Source: Renibacterium salmoninarum ATCC 33209 (lineage in GTDB: Bacteria; Actinomycetota; Actinomycetes; Actinomycetales; Micrococcaceae). Taken from it: a stretch of DNA of 64,000 nucleotides. The stretch spans positions 2,418,001 through 2,482,000 of the forward strand of contig NC_010168.1 in the NCBI RefSeq assembly GCF_000018885.1, in the 5' to 3' direction. Within the stretch, counting starts at the first letter, position 1. The number at the start of each line of letters is the position of its first letter. Both the position numbers and the translations under genes were made by a program. Below are positions 46,488-58,260 of this stretch, piece after piece. The notes beneath the pieces were generated by a model. That model made no database searches and was not told the DNA's origin. It saw only the letters and a program-made list of their open reading frames with translations.

Positions 46488-47629
46488 GGCGTCAACCTTC
46501 GCTGCAAACGCCGCCAAGCTGGCCCGGACTCGAGCCCAGAGTTACCGCAAACTGCTGCGATTTCAACGCAGAGTTTTCCGTTGTCTAGGCTAAGCAGGCC
46601 TATTTCACGAAGCACCCTGCCATGCCCGGTGTTTTCCAAGTGAAGCACCACATCGATGGCGCTAGCCGCCTGGATTCCAACCGCATCCGAGCTCATGCCT
46701 GCCAGCGCACCCAGCGCTTGAAGACGGGCCGGTACATCTACGGCACTGTTGGCGTGAATCGTGCCGGCTCCACTGTGCCCGGTGTTCAAAGCGGTAAAAA
46801 AATCTTGTATCTCAGCACCACGACATTCGCCAATAAACAGCCTAGAGGGATTCATTCTGAGGGCTTCGCGCACAAGTTGGCTAAGATCAACTTTGCCTTT
46901 ACCCTCAAGATTTACTGCGCGACTTTGCAAAGCTAAAACATGCGCGTGATTTGGCTTTAGCTCGGCAGTGTCCTAAATCAACACGAGCCGTTCGAACTCC
47001 GGGCACAGCCCAAGCACCGTATTGAGCAAGGTCGTCTTCCCCGAGCCAGTTGCACCGCTGATCAGCAGATTCAACCGCGCCGACACTGCTTCTCGCAGCA
47101 GCTGGGCCGCAGCGGTGGAAATCATCCCCGAGCCAATAAGTTCGTTCAACTCAAACGGCCTAGCCCGATGCAGCCGAATCGATAGCAGCGTCCCTTGGCC
47201 CGAAACTGGCGGTAAAACAGCATGAACCCGAAGCCCACCAGGCAACCTAACGTCGACGAATGGCTGCCCATCATCTAAGCGCGAGCCCGCACTTGTTATC
47301 AGACGGCGGGCTAAAGCACGGACTTGGCTCTCATCGCTGAATTCAACGGCGCAACGTTCTAAACCATCACGTCGTTTTACCCAGACGGAGCTCGGAGAAT
47401 TAACGAAGATGTCAGTTAGCTCAGGGTCAGCTAACAATTTCTGCAGTGGACCAAGACCAATCAACTCGGCATTGATTCGTTCCGCTGCTGCCAACGAACC
47501 CGATATTCCTAAGACTTGCCCGCTAGCATGGATAGCCGTGGCAACTAGACTCGGCTCGAACCTCGCCCCAGCGGCAAGTACTTCATCTCGAATGTGCTCG
47601 AGTAAAGGATCTGTCTTTTTCGGGTTCAT
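46484..47629 (-). pseudogene. tadA: TadA/CpaF-type secretion ATPase, in-frame premature stop
   Basis: The restored ATPase is 381 residues. Walker A, G-A-T-G-S-G-K-T-T-L, lies near residue 195; the Walker B-like L-F-I-G-E-C-R-G-A-E is after the lesion. Codon 219 is TAG (46973-46975) where family members have Glu in L-I-E-D-T-A-E-L, so one G-to-T change explains it. The reading frame is otherwise open to the end. The truncated product keeps Walker A but loses the rest of the ATPase core, so pilus assembly should be dead. It overlaps the cpaE-like gene by four bases. Confidence 0.9.
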
Positions 47630-48714
47630 CGACGAACGTCCTTTAGCGTGCTGAGCGTCTGGCTAAACAATTTGCCCAGCTCACGATTTGATGCGCAATC
47701 CGAAAGTCGACCTTGAGCTGCAGCTGTGGAAACGCCACGTAATTTAGGCATTTCGCCAACCAATGGCAGCCCCAATGATTCAGCAATGAGCTCCGCGTCT
47801 AGCCCTTCTGGGGCGGGACGACGCACCACTAACTTGGTACTTCGCGGCACCATAGGCAGCATTCGATGCACGGAAAGCATCGCCGGGACTGCTGCTGGCA
47901 CCAAACAAAGTACTTGATCGGCCGATTCACAAAATGTTTCTAGACTTTTGACCATCCGACCGACGTCGATCACAATCAATTCGAATGCCCTGCGAGCAGC
48001 TTCTAGAACCTCTATCACAAGGGCCGGGTTCAACTGCTGAGCCGCCTGTGCCGCCCGGCCAAAGCCAAGCACCGAACAATGCGCAATTTCCGGCAGAGCT
48101 GCCGAGAATTGCTGCGAATTCAAAACGCCTACACTTTGCGATAATTCATGCCGCTGCAGGCCCTCGACGGGATCCGAACTGAGCGCCCCTTCTAAACCGA
48201 ACCCCCACGGGTCAGCGTCAACGAGCAGAGTTCGGATCTTTTCTCGGGATGCTTTCAAGGCAAGCAATCCCGCCGCGGTGGAAGCACCCGCGCCACCGCA
48301 GCCACCGATAACCGCGACGACGCTACCGCGTTCGGTGCGATCTTGAAGTGTATTCAAAAACTCAGCCAACCAAGCGGTACCTTCTGGCAACGAAACCACA
48401 TGGTGAATCAGCTCGCGTGCCGCGTTAGCCCAGAGTGCTGATTCGGCCAAGCTGTGCCCCACCAAAATCAGAGGGCACGATTGATGAGAAAGAATCTCGG
48501 CCACTTTACGTCGATCCATCAAGACATCAGGGCCGATGAGAACGGCAGCAACCGCAGTCTCAGGAGGTACCTGATGTACCAACTGCGCACCAGCCACAGC
48601 CACCGCCGTGGCTACATGCTCGTATAACTGCCCAGCAATCTCCAGGACACAGACCAGCGCTGGGCCCGCAGGGAGCCAATTTGGCTGATTTGTTGACCCA
48701 GTAAAAAGATTCAT
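47626..48714 (-). CDS. ssd: CpaE-like / septum site-determining protein (Ssd)
   Basis: This 362-residue MinD/ParA-superfamily protein is encoded first in the Tad locus. The N-terminal third is a receiver-like domain without a phosphorylation site. The ATPase part starts with V-V-A-V-I-G-G-C-G-G-A-G-A-S-T, a deviant Walker A with Gly-Gly-Ala-Gly-Ala in place of G-K-G-G, as in actinobacterial Ssd/CpaE. L-L-V-D-A-D-P-W-G-F-G is the following strand. In mycobacteria the protein affects septation and stress responses; here it more likely positions the secretion machinery. No lesion is seen. Confidence 0.85.
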   Translation of the reverse strand: MNLFTGSTNQPNWLPAGPALVCVLEIAGQLYEHVATAVAVAGAQLVHQVPPETAVAAVLIGPDVLMDRRKVAEILSHQSCPLILVGHSLAESALWANAARELIHHVVSLPEGTAWLAEFLNTLQDRTERGSVVAVIGGCGGAGASTAAGLLALKASREKIRTLLVDADPWGFGLEGALSSDPVEGLQRHELSQSVGVLNSQQFSAALPEIAHCSVLGFGRAAQAAQQLNPALVIEVLEAARRAFELIVIDVGRMVKSLETFCESADQVLCLVPAAVPAMLSVHRMLPMVPRSTKLVVRRPAPEGLDAELIAESLGLPLVGEMPKLRGVSTAAAQGRLSDCASNRELGKLFSQTLSTLKDVRR

Positions 48715-48919
48715 AACTCCACGTTCCCGCCATGTGGTTCAATGCCACGACCAGATGCCGCCCAACGCTGTCATCTGTGGGGAAAGGCGTTGAGCACAAT
48801 GCTGTGCAGGAAAAGTATGCCGAGGACAAACTCAGCATCAGGACCAAAGCTGTCCTGAATCTTCGCCCTGAATGGCGCTGTTGGCGCAGCAGCTTCTGCC
48901 AAGGCGGCAGAATAGAACT
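48715..48919. other. intergenic region between divergent ssd and polA-like genes
   Basis: These 205 bases lie between the divergent starts and should hold both promoters. I see no convincing gene or motif. Confidence 0.4.
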
Positions 48920-50581
48920 ATGTACATACTGCTGGCGGATGCCCCGAACTCCGGGCCTGATTCCGCTGCTGTTCAGCCTCTGGACGCGGCCGGCCAGCCA
49001 TCGGCGGAAACTAAGATCGTCCGCAAATCTGAGCTGACCGACGTCGTCCGTTCCGTTGAAACACAGCGACACCCCCGCTGGGTCTGGCAACGCACTCAGG
49101 CTTGGTATCCCCAGCTGCTGGCCGCCGGCATCACGGTCGAACGTTGCCATGATCTGGGCCTGTCCGCGCTGGTGCTGGCGGGCTCTGAGTTCACGCTGAC
49201 CACTGGTTACCCCCGCGAAACTCCAGCAGTCGAAGAGGTTTTTGAGGCGCGAATCTTGGTTGATTCTGCGCAGCAGAGCCTTTTTGATGAGCCCGTCAGG
49301 CGAAAGGGTGCAAGTCTGGACCAACTCGCTGAAGAACTACGCGCGCAACTCACTGCCGTCCAAAAGTCATCTCAACCGAAACGATTGCAATTACTGCTCG
49401 CAGCAGAATCTGCAGCTTCGCTCGTGGCAGCTGAGATGCAGCATGCCGGAGTGCCCTGGCGGGTGGATATTCACGAGCAGCTCCTTGAAGATGCGCTGGG
49501 TCCGCGACCAACCGGCATGCAACGTCCGGAGAAAATGGACCGGCTTCTTGCCGAGCTGCGGGCAAAATTGGGGGCAATTGGCCTCAACCCCGACTCACCC
49601 CAAGACCTGATGCGCGCGTTACATCGAGCCGGGATTGAAACTAAAAGTGCCCGCACTTGGGAACTGCAAAACATCAAGCATCCCGCGATTGAACCGCTGT
49701 TGGCCTATAAAAAACTCTCCAGACTCTTCAGCGCCAATGGCTGGGCGTGGCTAGATCAGTGGGTTCACGACGGTCGATTCCGGCCAGAATATGTAGTTGG
49801 CGGTGTAGCTTCTGGCCGATGGGCTTCCCGGGGCGGCGGCGCATTGCAAATTCCGAAACAGGTTCGCGGCGCGGTGCATGCAAATCACGGCTACAAACTC
49901 ATCGTCGCCGATGCAGCGCAGCTGGAGCCTCGAGTCCTCGCAGCGCTGGCCCAGGATGCAAAGATGGCGGAGGCTGCCCAGGATCACGATCTATATGCCG
50001 GTATTGCAGCTCAAGGATTCGGCGGCGATCGCGCAAAAGCCAAAGTCGCACTGCTCGGGGCAATTTATGGTGCCACCACTGGCGAATCCGGCCGGCTTAT
50101 GCCCTAGTTGACCAGAACGTATCCGCGCGCAGTGGCACTGGTTGAAAATGCCGCTCGAGCTGGCGAGCGAGGTGAAATCGTGAGTACTTTTCTGGGTAGG
50201 AGCTCGCCGCCGCCTTCGGAACGTTGGCTTGCCGCACAGCGAAGCACCACAGAGCAAGAGCAACACTGGGCAGATAATCTCGCACGGTCTCGCGGCCGAT
50301 TCACCCGGAATTTTGTCGTGCAAGGTTCTGCGGCAGAGTGGGCCTCCTGTTGGCTTGCCGAACTGCGCAGAAGGTTGCGGGCTCAGCCCGGCCTCAATGC
50401 CGAAATGGTGTTTTTCCTGCATGACGAAGTGATGGTGCACTGCCCGGAGAGTGCCGTTGAACAAGTGAGCGCACTGATTTCAGCGGCGGCACAGTCCGCC
50501 AAAGAGCTCATCTATGGCCAAGCACCCATCAACTTTCCGGTGACTATCGCCGTCGTCGATCATTATGACGAGGCTAAGTAG
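48920..50581 (+). pseudogene. PolA-like bifunctional 3'-5' exonuclease/DNA polymerase, in-frame premature stop
   Basis: This second PolA-type protein (553 residues restored) is a family found in Actinobacteria beside the true DNA polymerase I. Polymerase motif A is seen as V-A-D-A-A-Q-L-E-P-R-V and motif B as K-V-A-L-L-G-A-I-Y-G-A-T. The C-terminal motif C, F-L-H-D-E-V, lies after the lesion. Codon 396 is TAG (50105-50107) within R-L-M-P-x-L-T-R-T-Y, where Gln is expected, so CAG to TAG. The frame remains open to 50581. Loss of motif C removes catalysis. In motif A, A-D-A-A replaces the more usual A-D-Y-S, which is known among these divergent paralogues. Confidence 0.87.
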
Positions 50582-50585
50582 CATT

Positions 50586-50659
50586 TGCGATAGCCTGACG
50601 ACTCTACGTTAGCCAGAATACCGGTCGTCTTGCTAACGCAATGTTGCCTAGCTATCGCA
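50586..50659. other. interleaved inverted repeats, possible pseudoknot or terminator
   Basis: An outer 9-bp stem (50586-50594 with 50651-50659) encloses two interleaved stems. GACGAC (50597-50602) pairs with GTCGTC (50624-50629), and CGTTAGC (50607-50613) pairs with GCTAACG (50632-50638). The order 1-2-1'-2' is that of an H-type pseudoknot. It lies between the convergent polA-like and NUDIX genes. Confidence 0.5.
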
Positions 50660-50682
50660 GCTGCCGAAAAACCGCGCCAGCA

Positions 50683-51375
50683 TCAGAGCGGTGCGAGCAT
50701 CTCTTGACGGCGGTCCCAGTCTTTGGTCCAACCCAGCTCGTCAAAAAGCTTGTTCAAAATACTACCGGTAAATCCCCAGACAACAGCATCTTGCACTAGG
50801 AACGCCGGGCTGCGGAACGTGCTTTTGCCACGACTTACCGTCGCCATCTTGCGCAGATCAGGATCAAGCAACTCACTAACCGGCGCACGGAAAACTCGGG
50901 CAGACTCAGCAAGATCCACCGCAAAAACGGGCGACGGCGCAGCCCACCAAGCCAGCACCGGCGTCACCATGAAATGACTCACCGGCAACCTCGTCTGCGG
51001 TAGCTGACCAAGAATTTCGACGCCGGCCGGGTCAAGACCAGTTTCTTCGACAGCCTCACGGATGGCGGCAGCCACGACGTCGACGTCGTGCGGCTCCACC
51101 CCGCCGCCTGGAAAACCAAGCTGGCCCGGATGATCTTCTAAAGTCGTGGCTCGTTCGACCAAAAGCACATCGCAGTCTTCTGGTGCGCTCAACCGCCCCT
51201 GCTCACCAGAGTGACCCTCGCGGTTTCCAAACAGGATCAGCACCGCAGCTTGCCGAGCAGTTTCGGGATTGATACTCATATCTCGAATTTCGTCGCGCAT
51301 CGCGGAAACTTGTCCTGCTGCAGACTTGGTTGCTAGCGCTTTGAGCTGCTGATACGCGTTCTGATTCTGATTCAC
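50683..51375 (-). CDS. NUDIX hydrolase, CoA pyrophosphatase type
   Basis: This 230-residue Nudix protein has the box G-x5-E-x7-R-E-U-x-E-E-x-G-U in G-V-E-P-H-D to [10 protein letters not shown]. The preceding R-P-x-H-x-G-Q-type stretch ([13 protein letters not shown]) marks the CoA pyrophosphatase subgroup, which hydrolyses CoA to 3',5'-ADP and phosphopantetheine. The GTG start at 51375 overlaps the nth stop by four bases, so it is translationally coupled. This nth-NUDIX pair is common in Actinobacteria. Confidence 0.9.
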   Translation of the reverse strand: MNQNQNAYQQLKALATKSAAGQVSAMRDEIRDMSINPETARQAAVLILFGNREGHSGEQGRLSAPEDCDVLLVERATTLEDHPGQLGFPGGGVEPHDVDVVAAAIREAVEETGLDPAGVEILGQLPQTRLPVSHFMVTPVLAWWAAPSPVFAVDLAESARVFRAPVSELLDPDLRKMATVSRGKSTFRSPAFLVQDAVVWGFTGSILNKLFDELGWTKDWDRRQEMLAPL

Positions 51376-52178
51376 GTAGGTGTAACGCTCCGATCGGCCA
51401 AAAGCTGCCGCTGAGATTCTTGTCGCAACTCTGCCGCGGCACCAACGTCGGCCAACATCGCCGCTAAAAGTGTCTCCTGACCTGGAGCTAGCTCATATTT
51501 GAGCAGCTTCTTGGCCTTTTCCGGATCCGTCTCACCCATGCCATACGAGGGGCAAAGTGAAGCGACGGTGCAAGCGCCACAAGCCGGCTTGCGCGAGTGG
51601 CACACTCTCCTGCCATGAAAGACCACACGATGTGAAAGCATCGTCCAATCAACAGGCTCAATCAGCTCGCCCACGTCAGATTCCACCACACCCGGATCTT
51701 CCGAGTCGGTCCAGCCGAATCGACGCGCTAAGCGGCCAAAATGCGTATCAACGGTAATCCCAGGAATCCCAAAGGCGTTCCCCAACACCACATTGGCGGT
51801 TTTGCGGCCCACACCCGGCAACGTGATTAATTCGTCGAGGGTTCCAGGGACCACGCCGTCGTACTCATCAACAATCCTATTCGCCAACCCGATCAGCGAC
51901 TTTGCCTTCGCCCGGAAGAATCCAGTGGGCCGAATAATTTCCTCAAGCTCCAAAGATTCCGCCTGCGACAAGGAGACCGGGTCCGGGTAACGCCGAAACA
52001 GCATCGGACTAATCTGATTGACCCGGACGTCGGTAGTCTGCGCTGAAAGCACCGTGGCAACCAACAGCTCGAACGGATTCCGAAAATCTAGCTCCGCATG
52101 AGCATACGGATAGGATTCGGCCAGAATCCGATTAATTTTGCGCGCACGCGGTTTAAGGGCGAGCTGCGATTCAGCCAT
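51372..52178 (-). CDS. nth: endonuclease III
   Basis: Nth is a base-excision DNA glycosylase/AP lyase for oxidised pyrimidines. The helix-hairpin-helix [13 protein letters not shown] carries the catalytic lysine nearby; the catalytic Asp is in V-D-T-H-F-G-R. The 4Fe-4S cluster cysteines follow C-x6-C-x2-C-x5-C starting at [11 protein letters not shown] at 52178 is used; a TTG at 52196 is possible. A C-terminal extension of about 40 residues goes beyond the cluster. The upstream gene remnant overlaps its start codon. Confidence 0.93.
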   Translation of the reverse strand: MAESQLALKPRARKINRILAESYPYAHAELDFRNPFELLVATVLSAQTTDVRVNQISPMLFRRYPDPVSLSQAESLELEEIIRPTGFFRAKAKSLIGLANRIVDEYDGVVPGTLDELITLPGVGRKTANVVLGNAFGIPGITVDTHFGRLARRFGWTDSEDPGVVESDVGELIEPVDWTMLSHRVVFHGRRVCHSRKPACGACTVASLCPSYGMGETDPEKAKKLLKYELAPGQETLLAAMLADVGAAAELRQESQRQLLADRSVTPT

Positions 52179-52365
52179 TTTCGGGAGCACGCTCAATGTT
52201 GCTCAAATCGCGCAGAACGCCGACTCTTCCGTCCGAATTTTGCACAATAAAATTGTGCCCACGGTCCTGCAACGCCAAGAACCAAACCCCTGGCTCGATG
52301 TTGAAAAGGAATCCACCGGTGTGCTCGTCCAGGCATGAATCGCCCCGGTGTGTCCGGAGGGTTTC

Positions 52366-53306
52366 TCAGACGATGAGCCTGTCGGCGGCTGCCGTGCTCT
52401 GGTAGTGATTGTAGTAGTGGTTTTCTAGCTCTACTGGTGGGATGTCTCCGCAGTACTGGTAGAGCCTTCGGTGGTTGTACCAATCGACCCATTCAGCGGT
52501 GCCGATTTCGACTTCTTCTAGAGTCCGCCAGGGCTTGCCGGGTTTGATCAGCTCGGTCTTATAAAGCCCGTTGATGGTTTCCGCCAAGGCGTTGTCGTAA
52601 CTATCACCCACAGAACCGATCGAGGGGCGGATACCGGCCTGGGCCAGGCGTTCGGTGAAGGCCAAGGAGGCGTATTGAGCCCCGGCATCGTGATGATGAA
52701 TCACCCCGGAAATCTCAGCCCCGGCCCGTTCACGACTCCAGATTGCCTGATTAACTGCGTTGAGCACTAGCACGGTGTTCATAGAAGCACTCGCTGACCA
52801 GCCCAGGATCCTCCGAGAGTAAGCATCGATCACGAAGGCAACATAGACCCACCCGGACCAGGTCGAAACATAGGTGAAATCATCTACCCATAGCCGATCC
52901 GGTGCCGTTGGTGTGAAATCACGGCGGACCAAGTCCTTCGCTCGGGCCGCCTTCGAGTCTTTGATCGTGGTGCGTTTGACCTTGCCACGGACCGCACCCT
53001 GTATGCCAAGTAACCCCATGAGCCGTTCTACCGTGCACCTGGCCACCGGCACACCTTCACGGTTCATCGCCAACCAGACTTTCCTGGTGCCGTAAACCCC
53101 GTAATTAGCGGCATACACCTTCTGGATCACGGGCTTGAGCACCTCATCACGTTGTTCTCGGTGAGATCGTGTTTTATCCACCCATTCGTAGTACGTGGAC
53201 GGGGTGGTCTTCACCCCGTCCCAGTAAGCACCTGGCAGATCGACTCGACACCCCACCGCAATCCATTATTCTCGCGGTGACCGGCATGGTCCTTGATGTA
53301 TTTCAC
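52366..53306 (-). pseudogene. IS3-family transposase OrfB, frameshifted
   Basis: GTG at 53306 begins [21 protein letters not shown], the normal OrfB N-terminus, but the frame stops at 53211. The rest, from T-T-P-S-T-Y-Y-E-W onward, is in another frame down to 52366. The change falls at about 53214-53225, in a G-rich run. The catalytic acids are present: D in V-D-D-F-T-Y, D in H-H-D-A-G-A-Q-Y and E in D-N-A-L-A-E. H-H-D-A-G is a departure from the usual H-S-D-x-G. This copy probably cannot make a full transposase itself. Confidence 0.8.
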
Positions 53307-53601
53307 GATCAGTGTTGTGGCGGTCGAGTTCGACCGCGAAAAAAGCTGAAGCACTCCGAAGGATCGCGTTCGCCCGTTTCAGCTCGGCCGATTCCGTGCT
53401 CGTTGTTCCAGTTCTAGTACCAACATCGATCTCGGCTTGCCGGACCCATTTACGCACCGTTTCCGGCACACCCACACCCAAAAGCTGGGCAACTTTTTGC
53501 ATCGCCGCCCACTCCGAAGATGCACCCTCCATCTCCGCCACCATGCGCACCGTACGATCCTTCAACTCCTGCGGATACCGTGTCGTAGTTTTCCCTGCCA
53601 T
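53266..53601 (-). CDS. IS3-family transposase OrfA
   Basis: This 111-residue protein is the DNA-binding subunit of the transposase. It has the helix-turn-helix with [18 protein letters not shown] and a C-terminal coiled coil ending [10 protein letters not shown]. The last 15 or so residues overlap the orfB start in another frame. ATG at 53601 lies 27 bases inside the right terminal repeat. Confidence 0.9.
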   Translation of the reverse strand: MAGKTTTRYPQELKDRTVRMVAEMEGASSEWAAMQKVAQLLGVGVPETVRKWVRQAEIDVGTRTGTTSTESAELKRANAILRSASAFFAVELDRHNTDREIHQGPCRSPRE

Positions 53602-54733
53602 GTCCTGATCCTCTCAAACAAGAAAGTCTCCGGACACACCGGGGCGATTCAGCTCCGGTGCCGCGGCGAAGGACGGCGGCGGCGCTACGGCCGGGGCCAC
53701 CTGCTCTGGTTGCTCGGGCTGGCCCGAAATTGTCTCAGCCACAGGCGACTCCGTTTGCTGGTCGAAGACAATTGGCTGCTCGGCTTGTCCAGCAGGATCT
53801 TCTTCGTTCGACGCCTCCGACGCCTCCGGTGTCTCCGGCGCTTCCGATTCAGCAAATGTTGACGCGACTACATCAACTTGCTCGACCGGGGCCGGGTGCA
53901 AATTTTCCGCCGGAACGGCGCTGCCAGCTCCTATCGCGGCAATTGCTGGCACAACAACTGGCGCTGCACCGAAGAATGGTAGCCATTTTGCAGCAACGGT
54001 CGCGGCGAGCAAGCCCAGAGCGCCAATAAAGGAAATCAGAAAGCCAACTTTGAAGCCGCCAACAACCAACAAGAAGAAATAACCCGCGGCAAAGGAGGCC
54101 ACAACCGAAGCAAATTGGTCCTGCGTGAGCATACCCACCCGAAGCTCATCCAACTTATTGAGCCGACGAACCAAGAACGTCCCGGCGACGATCAACAGCA
54201 GCAGAATGCCGATAATCAGGAAGTAGATACCTGAGGTGTTCCAAAAATTTCCGGCACCATTCGTGGTTACCGGGATGACCGAGCCGATAAGCATCAGCAA
54301 CACAGAGCCGAAAATTACCAATTCACGCAGGTTAAACGGCCCTAAGACCGATCCGCCGCGCTGGCCAATCGGGCCACCATGCGCACCCAAATTCGTTGCC
54401 TGTGTCACCGTGCCAACCACCGTAGTGGGCTGGATGTTGCTCACGTTCTCTCCTCGCCGGCCCCCAATAGAGTCCGATTCTCGGTGAATATCCCCACCTG
54501 AGAATAATGAACGAGACTCCACAACCAAAGTCAATCCGCGCAAAATCCGGGTTTTATCTGCGCATTGTTGGGTATCTTGATGCATTTGAGCGCACAAATG
54601 TGACCGCTGAGCGCGCTGCCTGACGTCAAATTGTGAGCTGGCGCACGCATTTTGGGCACCGCGCGCTAGGGTAGGAATCAATCCGAAATATCGCGTGGTG
54701 TTCGCCACGAACAGGGACCGCAAAGGAAAAAGA

Positions 54734-56694
<1,961 letters not shown>

Positions 56695-56705
56695 CACCTC
56701 TAACG

Positions 56706-56766
56706 CACTTGGGCGCAGTTGCGCCGGGTATTCATGATGAATACCCGGCTCAACTGCGCCCAAGTG
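56706..56766. repeat. long palindrome downstream of acs
   Basis: The arms at 56706-56734 and 56738-56766 are 29 bases with one mismatch and a 3-base centre. It begins 11 bases after the acs stop and may be its terminator. It does not match the palindromes at 27-28 kb, although the size and position class are the same. Confidence 0.85.
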
Positions 56767-56831
56767 GATTCGGTTTGCGTGAATTGTGATTCAGGACGCT
56801 AATCGTCCGCAATTAGTTGTAGAGTTTGAGT

Positions 56832-57188
56832 ATGACTATCGCACGGATTCCCCAGGTGGTTCTTGACTGCCCAGACCCGCGAATTCTCGCTGAGTTTTAT
56901 GGCGCACTATTAGATTGGAAAGTCACCGACGAGGGCGATTGGTATACCGTTCGCGCTGACTACGGCGATGCCCTACATTTCCAGCAAGTTAGTGACTTTG
57001 CGCCACCGCAGTGGCCCGGCCAGGCCAGACCGCAGCAAATACACCTCGATTTCACTGTAGATGACCTCGACGCCGCAGAAGCCGCGACGCTAGAGCTCGG
57101 TGCTACCAAGCATGAGTATCAGCCGGGTAGCTCGTTTCGGGTTTTCTTAGACCCGGCAGGTCACCCATTCTGCCTCTGCCTAGACTAA
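56832..57188 (+). CDS. VOC-family (glyoxalase-like) protein
   Basis: This 118-residue protein is a pair of beta-alpha-beta3 units of the vicinal oxygen chelate fold. It shows V-V-L-D-C-P-D-P, I-H-L-D-F-T-V-D-D-L and D-P-A-G-H-P-F-C-L-C, the usual VOC layout. Family members bind small ligands or metal-dependent substrates; nothing more specific can be said. The ATG at 56832 is used, after the acs palindrome. It appears to be a single gene unit. Confidence 0.85.
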   Translation: MTIARIPQVVLDCPDPRILAEFYGALLDWKVTDEGDWYTVRADYGDALHFQQVSDFAPPQWPGQARPQQIHLDFTVDDLDAAEAATLELGATKHEYQPGSSFRVFLDPAGHPFCLCLD

Positions 57189-57207
57189 AACCCGGCGGGT
57201 CAAAGAC

Positions 57208-58260
57208 TTACAACACGATTTCCCGGCCTAGCTCGGCGGATTCGTAGATCGCCGCAATGATCTTCATCAGTTCCAGCCCATGCGCGGCCGGGGCTGCCTC
57301 AGCAACCTCACCCCGCACGGTCGCCAGGAAGTAGTCAATTTCCTTCCGATAACCCACAGGATCGAAGCTCAAGGAATCTATCACCGGGGTAATGTCCACC
57401 AAAGTGTCGTGTTTCGCGGTGAAAATCTTCAGCGCGGGCTCAAGGGTTGCGCCACCATTCTCGCCGAAAACCTGGACCTTCACCTCGTCCGCTCCGTGCA
57501 GTGAATAGCTGGTGTCAAAGTGGATCACGGCACCATTTTCGAAGGTCACCAAGGCCGAGGCCAGGTCTTCCACCGAGTTCTGTTCTGGGTCATAGTCCGC
57601 CGAAAGGTACCGGCTCAAATTCTTGATATTGGCCCGGTTGCCCAGCTTGTGGAACACCGCACCAGAAACGCGGGAAACCTTGGGGCAACCCATAAAATAC
57701 CAGCAGATATCCAAGAAATGCACGCCCAAATCGGTCAGCGGCCCGCCACCGGACTTTGACTTATCCGCGAACCACCCACCGGGGTTGCCCGCACGACGTA
57801 AGCAGGACGCTTTCGCGTAGTAAATTGGCCCGAGTTCGCCGGCATCAATGAACTGCTTGAGCACCGTTGCATTGGGCGAGAATCGCCGCACATAAGCCAC
57901 CTGAAGTTTGCCTGTCGAAGCATCTGCCACCGCAGCAACTTCCTCAGCCTGCGCTAGCGTCGCCGTCATCGGTTTTTCAATCAGCACATGCTTGCCTGCT
58001 CGCAAAGCAGCAATGACTAATTCAGCGTGCGTATCGTTCCGCGTGCAGATGCTCACCGCATCGATCTCCGGATCGGCAAAGATCTCCGCCGGATCGGTCA
58101 CCGCACGGGCGCCGTATTGCTCAGCACGTTCTGCGGCCCGCGGCGCAAAAATATCGCAGACAGCGACCAACTCAGCTTCGGGCGAATCCAGGTAAGCCTT
58201 CAAATGCTCGTCAGCAATGGTGCCCAGCCCGACGACGGCGACGCGTACCGCCGCGCTCAT
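57208..58260 (-). CDS. Gfo/Idh/MocA-family oxidoreductase
   Basis: This 350-residue NAD(P)-dependent sugar or inositol-type dehydrogenase has a Rossmann start V-A-V-V-G-L-G-T-I-A, E-K-P-M-T-A-T-L-A-Q-A with the catalytic Lys region, and G-G-G-P-L-T-D-L-G-V-H in the C-terminal domain. ATG at 58260 overlaps the upstream isomerase stop by four bases (ATGA). It is probably a polyol or sugar dehydrogenase of the locus with the ABC transporter on the other strand. It is intact. Confidence 0.88.
   Translation of the reverse strand: MSAAVRVAVVGLGTIADEHLKAYLDSPEAELVAVCDIFAPRAAERAEQYGARAVTDPAEIFADPEIDAVSICTRNDTHAELVIAALRAGKHVLIEKPMTATLAQAEEVAAVADASTGKLQVAYVRRFSPNATVLKQFIDAGELGPIYYAKASCLRRAGNPGGWFADKSKSGGGPLTDLGVHFLDICWYFMGCPKVSRVSGAVFHKLGNRANIKNLSRYLSADYDPEQNSVEDLASALVTFENGAVIHFDTSYSLHGADEVKVQVFGENGGATLEPALKIFTAKHDTLVDITPVIDSLSFDPVGYRKEIDYFLATVRGEVAEAAPAAHGLELMKIIAAIYESAELGREIVL

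Larger units (their letters stand above)
52336..53651 (-). mobile_element. IS3-family insertion sequence (IS994-like)
   Basis: The element is 1316 bp with terminal inverted repeats identical over 24 bases at each end (52336-52359 and 53628-53651), beginning TGAATCGCCCC, then TTTCT after two differences. It encodes orfA and orfB of an IS3-type DDE transposase on the minus strand. The flanking triplets are GCA and GCT, so there is no exact target duplication. The name IS994 is from knowledge of Renibacterium and was not checked against a database. Confidence 0.9.
52171..54444 (-). pseudogene. membrane protein gene split by an IS element
   Basis: The 5' part (54444 to 53652) encodes a GTG-started protein with a GGAGAG site, at least four membrane helices (about residues 38-150) and a Pro/Glu/Ala-rich linker. 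The frame runs into the IS right end and stops after 11 foreign residues. On the other side of the element, 52335-52171 on the same strand encodes G-G-F-L-F-N-I-E-P-G-V-W-F-L-A-L and [14 protein letters not shown], which looks like the missing C-terminal domain. It ends at a TGA (52171-52173) that overlaps the nth start. The two flanks are not in register when joined directly. Function is unknown. Confidence 0.75.

Noticed and set aside
53320..53345. Programmed -1 frameshift at a T6C run near the end of orfA.
   Set aside because: The -1 frame stops within a dozen codons and orfB lies in the +1 frame, so this run cannot join the two reading frames.
54560..54733. CRP/GlxR-type sites (TGTGA half-sites) upstream of acs.
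   Set aside because: Only half-matches are present; no full TGTGA-N6-TCACA was seen.
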